Below, piece by piece: positions 8,831-16,511 of a stretch of 64,000 bases of DNA. The notes under the pieces were generated by a model. The model saw only the letters and a list, made by a program, of their open reading frames with translations, made no database searches and had not been told where the DNA came from. Source of the stretch: Paraflavisolibacter caeni (GTDB taxonomy: Bacteria; Bacteroidota; Bacteroidia; Chitinophagales; Chitinophagaceae). The stretch's first letter is position 1; each line of letters opens with the position of its first letter. Made by a program: the position numbers and the translations under genes. The stretch covers positions 28,804 to 92,803 of the forward strand of contig NZ_JAOTIF010000024.1 of the NCBI RefSeq assembly GCF_025628885.1, read 5' to 3'.

Positions 8831-10126
8831 ATGGTACATCGAATTATAGAATGGTCTTTACGCAACCGGTTTATTGTACTGGTGCTGACGGCAGCTTTGT
8901 TCGTCTGGGGCTTCCTCAGTGTTCGTAAAAATCCCATTGATGCAATCCCCGACCTTTCAGAAAATCAGGTGATTGTATTTACTGAATGGATGGGCCGCGC
9001 ACCGCAGTTGATTGAAGACCAGATTACCTATCCTCTTGTAACCAACCTACAAGGAATGCCCAGAATTAAATATGTTCGTGGCACTTCCATGTTTGGTATG
9101 AGCTTTATCTACGTCATTTTTGAAGACGATGTAGATATTTATTGGGCCAGGTCACGGGTACTGGAACGCTTAAGTACAATTTCACAAACCCTGCCACAGG
9201 GGGTAACTCCTCAATTAGGTCCTGATGGTACTGGTGTTGGTCATATCTTATGGTATACTTTGGATGCCCCGGGGCTTGACCTTGGAGAGCAGCGGGCCGT
9301 TCAGGACTGGTATGTAAAATTCGCTTTACAGAATGTCCCCGGAGTAAGTGAAATCGCTTCCTTTGGAGGATTTCAAAAGCAATATTCCATTACGCTGGAT
9401 CCCAATAAACTGCTTTACTACAAATTGCCGGTAACCAGTGTCATTAATGCGGTAAGAACCAATAACAATGAAAGTGGTGGTCGAAAGTTTGAAATGAGCG
9501 AAATCGGCTATATCATCAAAACCTCAGGTTATTTACAATCAATAGAACAGATTCAAAACATCCCCATCAAAAATGTAGGAGGTGTTCCTGTTCGTATTGC
9601 TGATGTGGCTACTGTTCAAATGACGGGGGAAACACGTCTGGGCATTTTTGATCAGAACGGTGAAGGTGAAAGGGTAGGAGGAATAGTCGTGATGCGCTAT
9701 GGCGAAAATGCAGATAAGGTGATCGATGCAGTTAAAAAGAAGATGAACGAAATCGCAAAGGGCTTACCAGAGGGTGCAAAGTTTGATATTGTTTATGACC
9801 GTGGTGAGCTGATCAAAGACTCAATAAGTTCTATCAAGAGAACCCTTATAGAAGAAATGATCGTGGTTTCTTTGATCGTGATCATTTTCCTCTTTCACTG
9901 GCGCAGCGCATTAAGTATCGTGATCCAGATACCTATTACGCTCGCTATTAGCTTCATTTTGCTCAATGCATTCGGTATATCCTCCAATATCATGTCGCTT
10001 ACAGGTATTGCCCTGGCTATTGGGGTGATTGTCGATAACGGCATTATCATGAGTGAAAATGCCTATAAACATTTAGCGGAACGGTATGCCCTATGGCAAA
10101 AGGAACAAAAAAATAAAACTATTTAG
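8831..10126 (+). CDS. cusA: CusA/CzcA-type heavy-metal RND efflux pump, N-terminal part (frameshifted)
   Basis: First portion of an inner-membrane RND pump that drives metal ions (Cu+/Ag+ type in this setting) through an adaptor and TolC channel using proton flow. The open frame begins further upstream, but the ATG at 8831 starts the family N-terminus (MVHRIIEWSLRNRF) and is preferred. It covers TM1, the first periplasmic half (NPIDAIPDLSENQVIV) and TM2-4, including the proton-relay Asp in GVIVDNGIIM. It then runs into TAG at 10124 shortly after SENAYKHLAERYALW. The rest of the pump continues in the next frame (10086-12065). The shift falls at a run of seven A (10107-10113): losing one A rejoins the reading frames. 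A full-length pump is about 1,050 residues, which matches the sum of both parts. Confidence 0.85.
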   Translation: MVHRIIEWSLRNRFIVLVLTAALFVWGFLSVRKNPIDAIPDLSENQVIVFTEWMGRAPQLIEDQITYPLVTNLQGMPRIKYVRGTSMFGMSFIYVIFEDDVDIYWARSRVLERLSTISQTLPQGVTPQLGPDGTGVGHILWYTLDAPGLDLGEQRAVQDWYVKFALQNVPGVSEIASFGGFQKQYSITLDPNKLLYYKLPVTSVINAVRTNNNESGGRKFEMSEIGYIIKTSGYLQSIEQIQNIPIKNVGGVPVRIADVATVQMTGETRLGIFDQNGEGERVGGIVVMRYGENADKVIDAVKKKMNEIAKGLPEGAKFDIVYDRGELIKDSISSIKRTLIEEMIVVSLIVIIFLFHWRSALSIVIQIPITLAISFILLNAFGISSNIMSLTGIALAIGVIVDNGIIMSENAYKHLAERYALWQKEQKNKTI

Positions 10127-12065
10127 CGATATGAATTTTTTTAAAAGACTTTTTCGAAGGCCAGAACAATGGATCTCAGAAGAAGAAAGGATTCAGGTGA
10201 TCGAAAAGTCCAGCAAACAGGTCTCGCGGGGCGTTTTCTTTGCCACCGTTATTATCATTACTTCCTTTCTGCCGGTATTTATGTTAACAGGCCAGGAGGG
10301 TAAATACTTCCATCCTGTAGCATTTACCAAAACCTTCATCATGATTGTCGATGCTCTTTTGGTAATAACCTTGGCGCCGGTGCTCATTTCTTTTTTTATG
10401 AAGGGAAAGTTCAGGCCAGATCAGGCGAACCCTATCAATCACTTTTTAGAAAAGGCATATACCCCTCTGATCAAAGGTGTATTAAAATGGCGAAAAACGA
10501 CTCTGGCAGTTAATATTATTGCCTTACTGGTAAGTATCCCACTCTTGATGAGTCTGGGTAAGGAGTTTATGCCTCCGCTTGATGAGCAGACCATTTTGTT
10601 CATGCCAGTAACGCTTCCGGATATCTCTAATTCAGAAGCAAAAAGAATATTACAGGTTCAGGATAAGATCATCAAATCCGTTCCTGAAGTAGACAAAGTC
10701 TTAGGAAAAGCAGGTCGTGCCAGCACCGCTACCGATAATTCCCCCATCAGCATGATTGAAACAATCATTACGCTGAAGCCAAAAGACCAATGGCGGGAAG
10801 GCATCACTAAAAAGGATATCATCGCCGAGCTGGATCAAAAACTGCAGATACCTGGTGTCGTAAATGGTTGGACGCAACCTATTATCAATCGTATCAACAT
10901 GCTTTCTACTGGTGTTAGAACAGATGTAGGGGTAAAAGTGTACGGACAGAATCTCGACACACTTGCATCTGTTTCAGAAAGAGTGAAAACGGTTTTGGAA
11001 GGAACACCGGGCATCAGTGATTTATATGTTGAACCTATAACAGGTGGTAAATACTTGAGTATTGATGTAAAGCGTCCTGAACTAAGCCGCTATGGGTTAA
11101 GTGTTGATGATGTGAATCAGACTGTAGAAACAGCTTTGGGCGGTGCATCTATTGGTACAACAATCGAAGGCCGCCAGCGTTTCTCCATCAATGTACGCCT
11201 GGCACAGGAATTCAGAAACAGTGTGGAAAGAATTAAACGCATTCCTCTTCAGTCCCCTGTTTTTGGTGAAGTGCCGCTTTCTGCAGTAGCAGATGTGAAA
11301 TTCGAAGACGGTCCACCAATGATTAACTCCGAAAATGCTTTATTGCGCGGTGCTGTATTATTTAATGTAAGGGACAGGGATTTGGGTAGCACTGTGGAAG
11401 AAGCTATTCGGAGAATGAATAAACAGAAAGGTGTTTTACCGGAAGGTTATTTCCTGGAGTGGAGTGGTCAATATGAAAACTTGATCAGCGGCCAGCGCAC
11501 TTTAATGTGGATTGCTCCTGTGGTGCTCATCATTATTTTCTTTTCTTTATACTTTGCTTTTCACTCTGTTCGAGAGGCATTTTTAAGCCTCATTACAGTT
11601 CCCTTTGCTTTAATTGGTGGAGCCTATATTATTTACTTCTGGGGAGTCAATCTTTCGGTGGCTGTAGCAGTGGGTTTTATTGCTTTGTTTGGTATTGCTG
11701 TGGAGACCGGTATTGTCATGGTAATTTATCTCAATGATGCCATGCACCAACTAATAAGACTTAAAGGGAATTCAAGCGAAACGATCACAAAAGAAGACAT
11801 AAAGGAATATGTCATTCATGGCGCAGCGAAACGCTTACGTCCTAAGCTCATGACGGTCTGCGTTTCATTGTTTGGTTTGGTACCTGTTCTTTGGTCCACT
11901 GGCGTAGGTACAGACGCCATGAAGCCCATTGTGCTCCCTATGATTGGTGGTGTATTGACGTCGGCTGTGCATATCCTGTTGGTGACGCCCCTTATCTTTT
12001 TAATGGCAAAAGAATACGAATTACGCAAATATGGAAAACTGGAGGTGTATGATGTTCCTCACTAG
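10086..12065 (+). CDS. cusA: CusA/CzcA-type RND efflux pump, C-terminal part (frameshifted)
   Basis: Continuation of the pump begun at 8831, in the +1 frame. It starts in the cytoplasmic loop after TM4 and covers TM5-6 (VSRGVFFATVIIITSFLPVF), the second periplasmic half (GKEFMPPLDEQTILFMPVT, LYVEPITGGKYLSIDV) and TM7-12 (FALIGGAYIIYFWGVNLSV). The first codons overlap the end of the upstream frame; an internal ATG at 10131 (MNFFKRLFRRPEQW) could start a separate polypeptide if the two halves are made independently. The break lies between helices, so assembly from two chains is imaginable, but a lesion or sequencing error is the simpler reading. The 3' end overlaps the start of the TolC-type gene, as expected for one operon. 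Confidence 0.85.
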   Translation: MPYGKRNKKIKLFSDMNFFKRLFRRPEQWISEEERIQVIEKSSKQVSRGVFFATVIIITSFLPVFMLTGQEGKYFHPVAFTKTFIMIVDALLVITLAPVLISFFMKGKFRPDQANPINHFLEKAYTPLIKGVLKWRKTTLAVNIIALLVSIPLLMSLGKEFMPPLDEQTILFMPVTLPDISNSEAKRILQVQDKIIKSVPEVDKVLGKAGRASTATDNSPISMIETIITLKPKDQWREGITKKDIIAELDQKLQIPGVVNGWTQPIINRINMLSTGVRTDVGVKVYGQNLDTLASVSERVKTVLEGTPGISDLYVEPITGGKYLSIDVKRPELSRYGLSVDDVNQTVETALGGASIGTTIEGRQRFSINVRLAQEFRNSVERIKRIPLQSPVFGEVPLSAVADVKFEDGPPMINSENALLRGAVLFNVRDRDLGSTVEEAIRRMNKQKGVLPEGYFLEWSGQYENLISGQRTLMWIAPVVLIIIFFSLYFAFHSVREAFLSLITVPFALIGGAYIIYFWGVNLSVAVAVGFIALFGIAVETGIVMVIYLNDAMHQLIRLKGNSSETITKEDIKEYVIHGAAKRLRPKLMTVCVSLFGLVPVLWSTGVGTDAMKPIVLPMIGGVLTSAVHILLVTPLIFLMAKEYELRKYGKLEVYDVPH

Positions 12066-13299
12066 AAAAATAGCCTGGATTTTAATGTTGCTGCCTTTGC
12101 AGCTTTTTAGCCAGCAGGTGCCTGTATTATCACTTGATTCAGTACTGCAAAGAATTGATCAAAATAATGTACTTCTTCAAAGCTACGGCCTCCGTGCCAA
12201 AGGCTATAAATATAGTGCAGAAGCAGCTACAGCCTGGATGGCACCAATGGTGGGCGTAGGTACGTTCATGACGCCTTATCCGTTCCAAAAAGTAATGGAA
12301 GATAGGGACAAGGGATCCATAATGCTGAGGGCTGAACAGGATATTCCAAACAGGGCAAAGCTAAATGCCAAGAAGAATTACATCGCATCCCAAGGTAATG
12401 TTGAATTGGCCACAAGAGCCGTAACCCTGAATGATTTTAAGGCCCAGGCCAAAAGCCTGTACTATAACTGGCTGGTGGCTGAGGAACGCATCAAAGTGCT
12501 GCAACAAAACGAAAGGATAATGATAACTATGAAAAAGATAGAAGAGGTGCGTTATCCCTACAATCAGTCTCAATTAGGCAATGTATATAAAATAGATGCA
12601 CGCATAGAAGAGAACAGGAACATGATCCGGATGCAGGAAGGGGAAATAGCCAAGGCAAGGGCTTGGTTAAATAGCCTGATGAATAAACCTGGTAATGAAG
12701 AATTTGCAATTGATACCAGCTATGCCCCTGTATTTAATCCTGCTTCTCATGATACATCTTCTCTGGCGAATGTTCGCGGGGATGTATTCAAAATGAATGA
12801 AAGCATTCGTTCCATGCAGTTAAATATCGAGTCCATGAAACAGGAAAGGAAGCCTGATTTCAGGGTCCAGTTCGACCACATGAGTCCGTTTGATAACATG
12901 ATGCCTAGAGCCTTTTCTGCAATGGGTATGATCTCTATTCCCATCGTGCCCTGGGCTTCAAAAATGTATAAGTCAGAAGTAAAGGCCATGCAATACAATG
13001 TACAGGCAATGGTAAAAGAGAAATCATCTATGTTACAGGAAACACAGGGAATGCTATACGGAATGCAGGCTGAAATCCAATCCATGCAAAAGCGAATCCA
13101 GGGGTTAGAAACCAAGGTGATTCCCTCAATGCAAAAGTCTTTGGATGCCAACTTCATCAATTACCAGGAAAATAAACTGCAGATACCAGTAGTCATAGAT
13201 GCCTGGGAAGCATTAAACATGCTGAAGATGGACCTGCTCAATGAAAAACAAAAATTGTATCAAATGATCGTTGATTATGAAAAAGAGATCTATCGTTAG
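12049..13299 (+). CDS. TolC-family outer-membrane efflux channel (CusC/CzcC-like)
   Basis: Outer-membrane channel component of the tripartite metal pump. The product of about 416 residues has a signal peptide (ending LLPLQLFSQQ) and long helical stretches typical of the outer membrane efflux protein family, for example AKSLYYNWLVAEERIKVLQQ and, near the end, a second set of helices with ALNMLKMDLLNEK. Two adjacent ATGs (12049, 12052) follow GGAGG; the second has the better spacing (six bases), so the start may be either. The beginning overlaps the pump gene, and the end overlaps the start of the first adaptor gene, so the three are translationally coupled. Sequence similarity within this family is low, so the call rests on architecture plus operon position. 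Confidence 0.85.
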   Translation: MMFLTRKIAWILMLLPLQLFSQQVPVLSLDSVLQRIDQNNVLLQSYGLRAKGYKYSAEAATAWMAPMVGVGTFMTPYPFQKVMEDRDKGSIMLRAEQDIPNRAKLNAKKNYIASQGNVELATRAVTLNDFKAQAKSLYYNWLVAEERIKVLQQNERIMITMKKIEEVRYPYNQSQLGNVYKIDARIEENRNMIRMQEGEIAKARAWLNSLMNKPGNEEFAIDTSYAPVFNPASHDTSSLANVRGDVFKMNESIRSMQLNIESMKQERKPDFRVQFDHMSPFDNMMPRAFSAMGMISIPIVPWASKMYKSEVKAMQYNVQAMVKEKSSMLQETQGMLYGMQAEIQSMQKRIQGLETKVIPSMQKSLDANFINYQENKLQIPVVIDAWEALNMLKMDLLNEKQKLYQMIVDYEKEIYR

Positions 13300-14623
13300 A
13301 CTATGCATATTCTTTTTGTTCGCTGTGACGGCACTTGCTGCTTGTAAAAGCAAGGACAATAATCAAATTGCCAGTGAACACAATCATAAAGCAAAACAGG
13401 AGTATACCTGTCCTATGCATCCCCAGATTGTTCAGGACAAGCCTGGCAAATGTCCAATATGTGGCATGACCTTAGTGCCCAAACATATTCCTGGTACAGA
13501 AACTAAAATTGACAGTGGCCTTGCACACCTTATAAAACCAGTCAATGAGCTGGTCGTTGCAAATATTTCAACTATAAAGCCAGAGAGCGGTACACGAATT
13601 TTCTCCATGCAGGTACAGGGTTCAATTACTTATGATACCCGAAGTCAAACAAGTATATCAAGCCGTGTTACTGGTAGGGTAGAAAGGTTGTTAATTAAAT
13701 ACAATTATCAGCCTGTTCAAAAAGGACAATTGATCATGGAGATTTATTCCCCTGATTTAGCTGCAGCACAGAGGGAGTTATTGTTTATTTATCAAACCGA
13801 TAGGAACGATAACATGTTTCAAAAAGCAAAACAAAGATTGCTTTTACTAGGCATGCAGGAAGCCCAAATTCGCGGGATCCTGAAAACAGGAAAGATTTTA
13901 TACCGCATACCTGTTTACAGCAATACAAGTGGTTACATCTTGGAAAAGTCAACAGCTACTGGTGGTACTGCGCCTACCCCAGCTATACCCTCATCTTCAG
14001 CTGCTACCACTGGTGGAGATGGAATGAGCGGAATGAGTTCAGGAAGTAGCTCTTCTCGCAGTGTTGGTAGCAGTCCGGTTTCTAATGAAAATACCCCAGT
14101 ACTCTTGCGTGAAGGTCAATATGTCAATGCAGGGCAAACCTTGTTTACCATTTATAATAACATTAGCCTTGTGGCTGAATTTTCTTTTGATCCATACTTA
14201 GCGTCACAGATTAAAAAAGGGCAAAAGCTGGTTTTTTATAAAACCTCAGATCCGGAAACTGTTTATTCCGGGTCCATTGGTCTGATACAACCCACTTTTC
14301 GGGCAGGTAGCAATTTCACCTTAGCAAGAGTTTATTTAAAAGACCCACGCTTTCAGGTCAGTCAGTTGGTTACAGCCAACATTCCTGTAGTCAACAAAGG
14401 CTGGTGGGTTCCACAAAGTGCTGTACTGGTATTGGGTAGCCGGTCTATTGTGTTCAAGAAAGAAAACGGAGTATTCACACCAAAAACAGTACAAACGAAA
14501 ATGAATGCTGAAGGAATGGTCTTAATCAATGATGATGTCAGTGGGTGGGATATCGCAAGAAATGCAGCTTATTTAGTGGACAGTGAAAGCTTCATTAAAC
14601 TCAATTCCAATAATCTAAAGTAA
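13277..14623 (+). CDS. cusB: RND periplasmic adaptor (CusB-like) lipoprotein with Cys-rich metal-binding module
   Basis: Membrane-fusion protein linking pump and channel. It has a lipoprotein signal (lipobox TALAAC), then a heavy-metal-binding module YTCPMHPQIV...KCPICGMTLVP (about residues 42-70), then the adaptor body: a barrel-sandwich half (ISSRVTGRVERLLIKYNYQP), a helical hairpin, the second half (LLREGQYVNAGQTLF) and beta-barrel domains. Between the two halves, roughly residues 226-274, lies a Ser/Gly/Pro/Met-rich low-complexity insert (with DGMSGMSSG) not seen in the second adaptor. I use the ATG at 13277, inside the end of the TolC-type gene, rather than the TTG two codons earlier. 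The gene ends eight bases before the second adaptor. Cu+ or Ag+ as ligand is inferred from the module and neighbours. Confidence 0.88.
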   Translation: MKKRSIVRLCIFFLFAVTALAACKSKDNNQIASEHNHKAKQEYTCPMHPQIVQDKPGKCPICGMTLVPKHIPGTETKIDSGLAHLIKPVNELVVANISTIKPESGTRIFSMQVQGSITYDTRSQTSISSRVTGRVERLLIKYNYQPVQKGQLIMEIYSPDLAAAQRELLFIYQTDRNDNMFQKAKQRLLLLGMQEAQIRGILKTGKILYRIPVYSNTSGYILEKSTATGGTAPTPAIPSSSAATTGGDGMSGMSSGSSSSRSVGSSPVSNENTPVLLREGQYVNAGQTLFTIYNNISLVAEFSFDPYLASQIKKGQKLVFYKTSDPETVYSGSIGLIQPTFRAGSNFTLARVYLKDPRFQVSQLVTANIPVVNKGWWVPQSAVLVLGSRSIVFKKENGVFTPKTVQTKMNAEGMVLINDDVSGWDIARNAAYLVDSESFIKLNSNNLK

Positions 14624-14631
14624 CAGTAGCC

Positions 14632-15846
14632 ATGAACAGGAAAGACTTTCTTAGAAATATATCCATAGCAGTGTTGGTGCCATCTGTCTTGCTTGCTGCT
14701 TGCGTAGATAAAAAAACAAATACTGCTGCAGGTAGCAAAGAGCAAACCTACACTTGCCCGATGCACCCGCAAATTGTTCAGAATAAACCAGGCACTTGTC
14801 CTATCTGCGGAATGGACCTGATTCCATTCGACAAAAGCAGTCCTGCGGATGTATTAACATTAGGAGCAAGCCAGCAGGCCTTAGCGAACATAACAACAAT
14901 AACCATTGGCACAAATGAGTTTTCCAGCTTCACACAATTGAATGGCCGCCTGACCATCAATCCCGAGCAGACAACTTATGTATCTAGCCGTGTTCCGGGC
15001 AGAATTGAAGTATTATATATAAAGGAAACTGGTGTCCGGATTATTAAAGGTCAGCCACTTTATAAAATATACTCAGAACAACTTTCTACCTTGCAACAGG
15101 AATATATGTTAATGGCAGACCAGGCTGCCTCTTTTCCAGGCGACCAGCGCTTCCAACAAATGGAAAAAGCAGCCAGGCAAAAATTGTTGCTCTATGGCCA
15201 AACCGAGGCACAGTTAAGTGCACTTGTCAGAAGCAAAAAGACAGATCCGTTCGTAACCTATTTTGCTCCTGAATCAGGAGTTGTTGCAGAACTTTCAATT
15301 GCAGAAGGTCAATATGTACCAGAAGGTGGTACCATAATGAAGCTGGAAGCTTATAATCAACTATGGGTAGAAGCCGACGTATACCCATCTGAAGCTGACA
15401 AGGTGAAAACCGGCCAGCAGGTGAAAGTGATTGTTGCCGGGTATGAAGACCGGCCACAAGCCATGACCATTAGCTTTATTACTCCGTCTTTACAGGCTGG
15501 AAGCCAGGTTATGCAAATACGTGGTACAATACCTAATCCAAACAATCAATGGCAACCTGGCTTACAAGCCATTGTTTTACTTTCTTCAACCAATAAAGGA
15601 AAAGCTTTGACCTTACCTATGGATGCCGTGATCAGGGATGGCAATGGTGCCCATGTATGGGTAGAGAAGGATAAAAACAAGTTTCAGTCTAAGATGGTTA
15701 CAACTGGAATGGAAAATTTCGACCAGGTAGAAATTACAAGCGGGTTAGAAGAAGGTGAAAAAGTTGTCGTTACCGGCGCCTATCTTTTAACCAGCGAGTT
15801 TGTACTGAAAAAAGGTAAAAACCCCATGGCAGGGCATAATCATTAA
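14632..15846 (+). CDS. cusB: second RND periplasmic adaptor (CusB-like) lipoprotein with Cys-rich module
   Basis: A second adaptor directly after the first, 404 residues. It has a lipobox (SVLLAAC), then YTCPMHPQIV...TCPICGMDLIP near residues 43-70, almost the same as in the first adaptor, and then a regular adaptor body: VSSRVPGRIEVLYIKETG, helical hairpin (LSTLQQEYMLMADQ), second sandwich half (VAELSIAEGQYVPEGGTIM) and barrel. It lacks the low-complexity insert. Two different adaptors in one operon suggest either a mixed adaptor ring or successive metal transfer; the sequence cannot decide. The stop is 36 bases before the DUF3347 lipoprotein gene, which is likely in the same transcript. Confidence 0.88.
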   Translation: MNRKDFLRNISIAVLVPSVLLAACVDKKTNTAAGSKEQTYTCPMHPQIVQNKPGTCPICGMDLIPFDKSSPADVLTLGASQQALANITTITIGTNEFSSFTQLNGRLTINPEQTTYVSSRVPGRIEVLYIKETGVRIIKGQPLYKIYSEQLSTLQQEYMLMADQAASFPGDQRFQQMEKAARQKLLLYGQTEAQLSALVRSKKTDPFVTYFAPESGVVAELSIAEGQYVPEGGTIMKLEAYNQLWVEADVYPSEADKVKTGQQVKVIVAGYEDRPQAMTISFITPSLQAGSQVMQIRGTIPNPNNQWQPGLQAIVLLSSTNKGKALTLPMDAVIRDGNGAHVWVEKDKNKFQSKMVTTGMENFDQVEITSGLEEGEKVVVTGAYLLTSEFVLKKGKNPMAGHNH

Positions 15847-15882
15847 AAACTTTATATAACGCTAAACAAAAAACCAAACAAA

Positions 15883-16446
15883 ATGAAACATTTAATCAGA
15901 GTGGCATTGCCTCTAGTTGCAGCTTTTACTTTAGCTGCTTGCGGAAATCAAAACAGCGAAAGCAAAGAAGAAAGTCAAGAAGGCCATGATCATGCCGCAA
16001 TGGAAAAAGAACAAGCTACTACTCAACAACCAACCGGTCCTGTAAAAATCAAAGACGACAGGCTCAATGCAGTGTATCAACACTACATTCATTTAACCAC
16101 TGCACTCACCAATAGTGATGCTGCCGAAGCTAAAATTGCAGCCAATGCTATAGAAGCAGGTTCCAAAGAGTTGGATGGAGGTTCTTCAATTGCTTCCTCA
16201 GCAGCTAAAATCACCGCTGCCTCAAATATAGATGCGCAAAGGACAGCATATTCCAAGCTAAGTAATGACATGATTGCTTTAGTAAAAAAGTCTGGTTTAT
16301 CCGGTGGAGAGCTGTACGTAGATTTCTGTCCAATGGCTCTTAATGAAAAAGGTGCCAACTGGATCAGTGCTAGCAAAGAAATCCGTAATCCTTATTTAGG
16401 AGAAAAAATGATGAAATGTGGTGAAGTAAAAGACACAATAAAATAA
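15883..16446 (+). CDS. DUF3347-domain lipoprotein of copper cluster
   Basis: A 187-residue periplasmic lipoprotein (lipobox TLAAC) with a His/Met-bearing linker (EGHDHAAMEKE) and a C-terminal helical domain of the DUF3347 type. The characteristic end of that domain is readable: DFCPMAL, then GANWISASKEIRNPYLG and KMMKCG, with two Cys that may form a metal site. In other Bacteroidota this domain occurs alone beside, or fused to, CusB-like adaptors, so a role in handing copper to the pump is plausible; the molecular function is not established. Last gene of the RND operon, followed within 20 bases by a strong terminator. Confidence 0.85.
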   Translation: MKHLIRVALPLVAAFTLAACGNQNSESKEESQEGHDHAAMEKEQATTQQPTGPVKIKDDRLNAVYQHYIHLTTALTNSDAAEAKIAANAIEAGSKELDGGSSIASSAAKITAASNIDAQRTAYSKLSNDMIALVKKSGLSGGELYVDFCPMALNEKGANWISASKEIRNPYLGEKMMKCGEVKDTIK

Positions 16447-16459
16447 ATGCTTGAATAAA

Positions 16460-16488
16460 AAGCAGAACCTATTAACCAGGTTCTGCTT
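16460..16488 (+). terminator. hairpin terminator after the RND operon
   Basis: Perfect 11-base inverted repeat AAGCAGAACCT / AGGTTCTGCTT around a seven-base loop, 14 bases after the stop of the DUF3347 gene. There is no long T run after it. It separates the RND operon from the copper ATPase, whose start is 23 bases further on, so it may attenuate rather than stop transcription. Confidence 0.65.
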
Positions 16489-16511
16489 AACTCCTCATTC
16501 AATAAAACTGA

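Noticed and set aside
10107..10126. Programmed -1 ribosomal frameshifting in cusA
   Set aside because: The continuation lies in the +1 frame, not -1, so the A-run cannot act as a standard X-XXY-YYZ slippery site. A lesion, slippage of RNA polymerase or a read error fits better.
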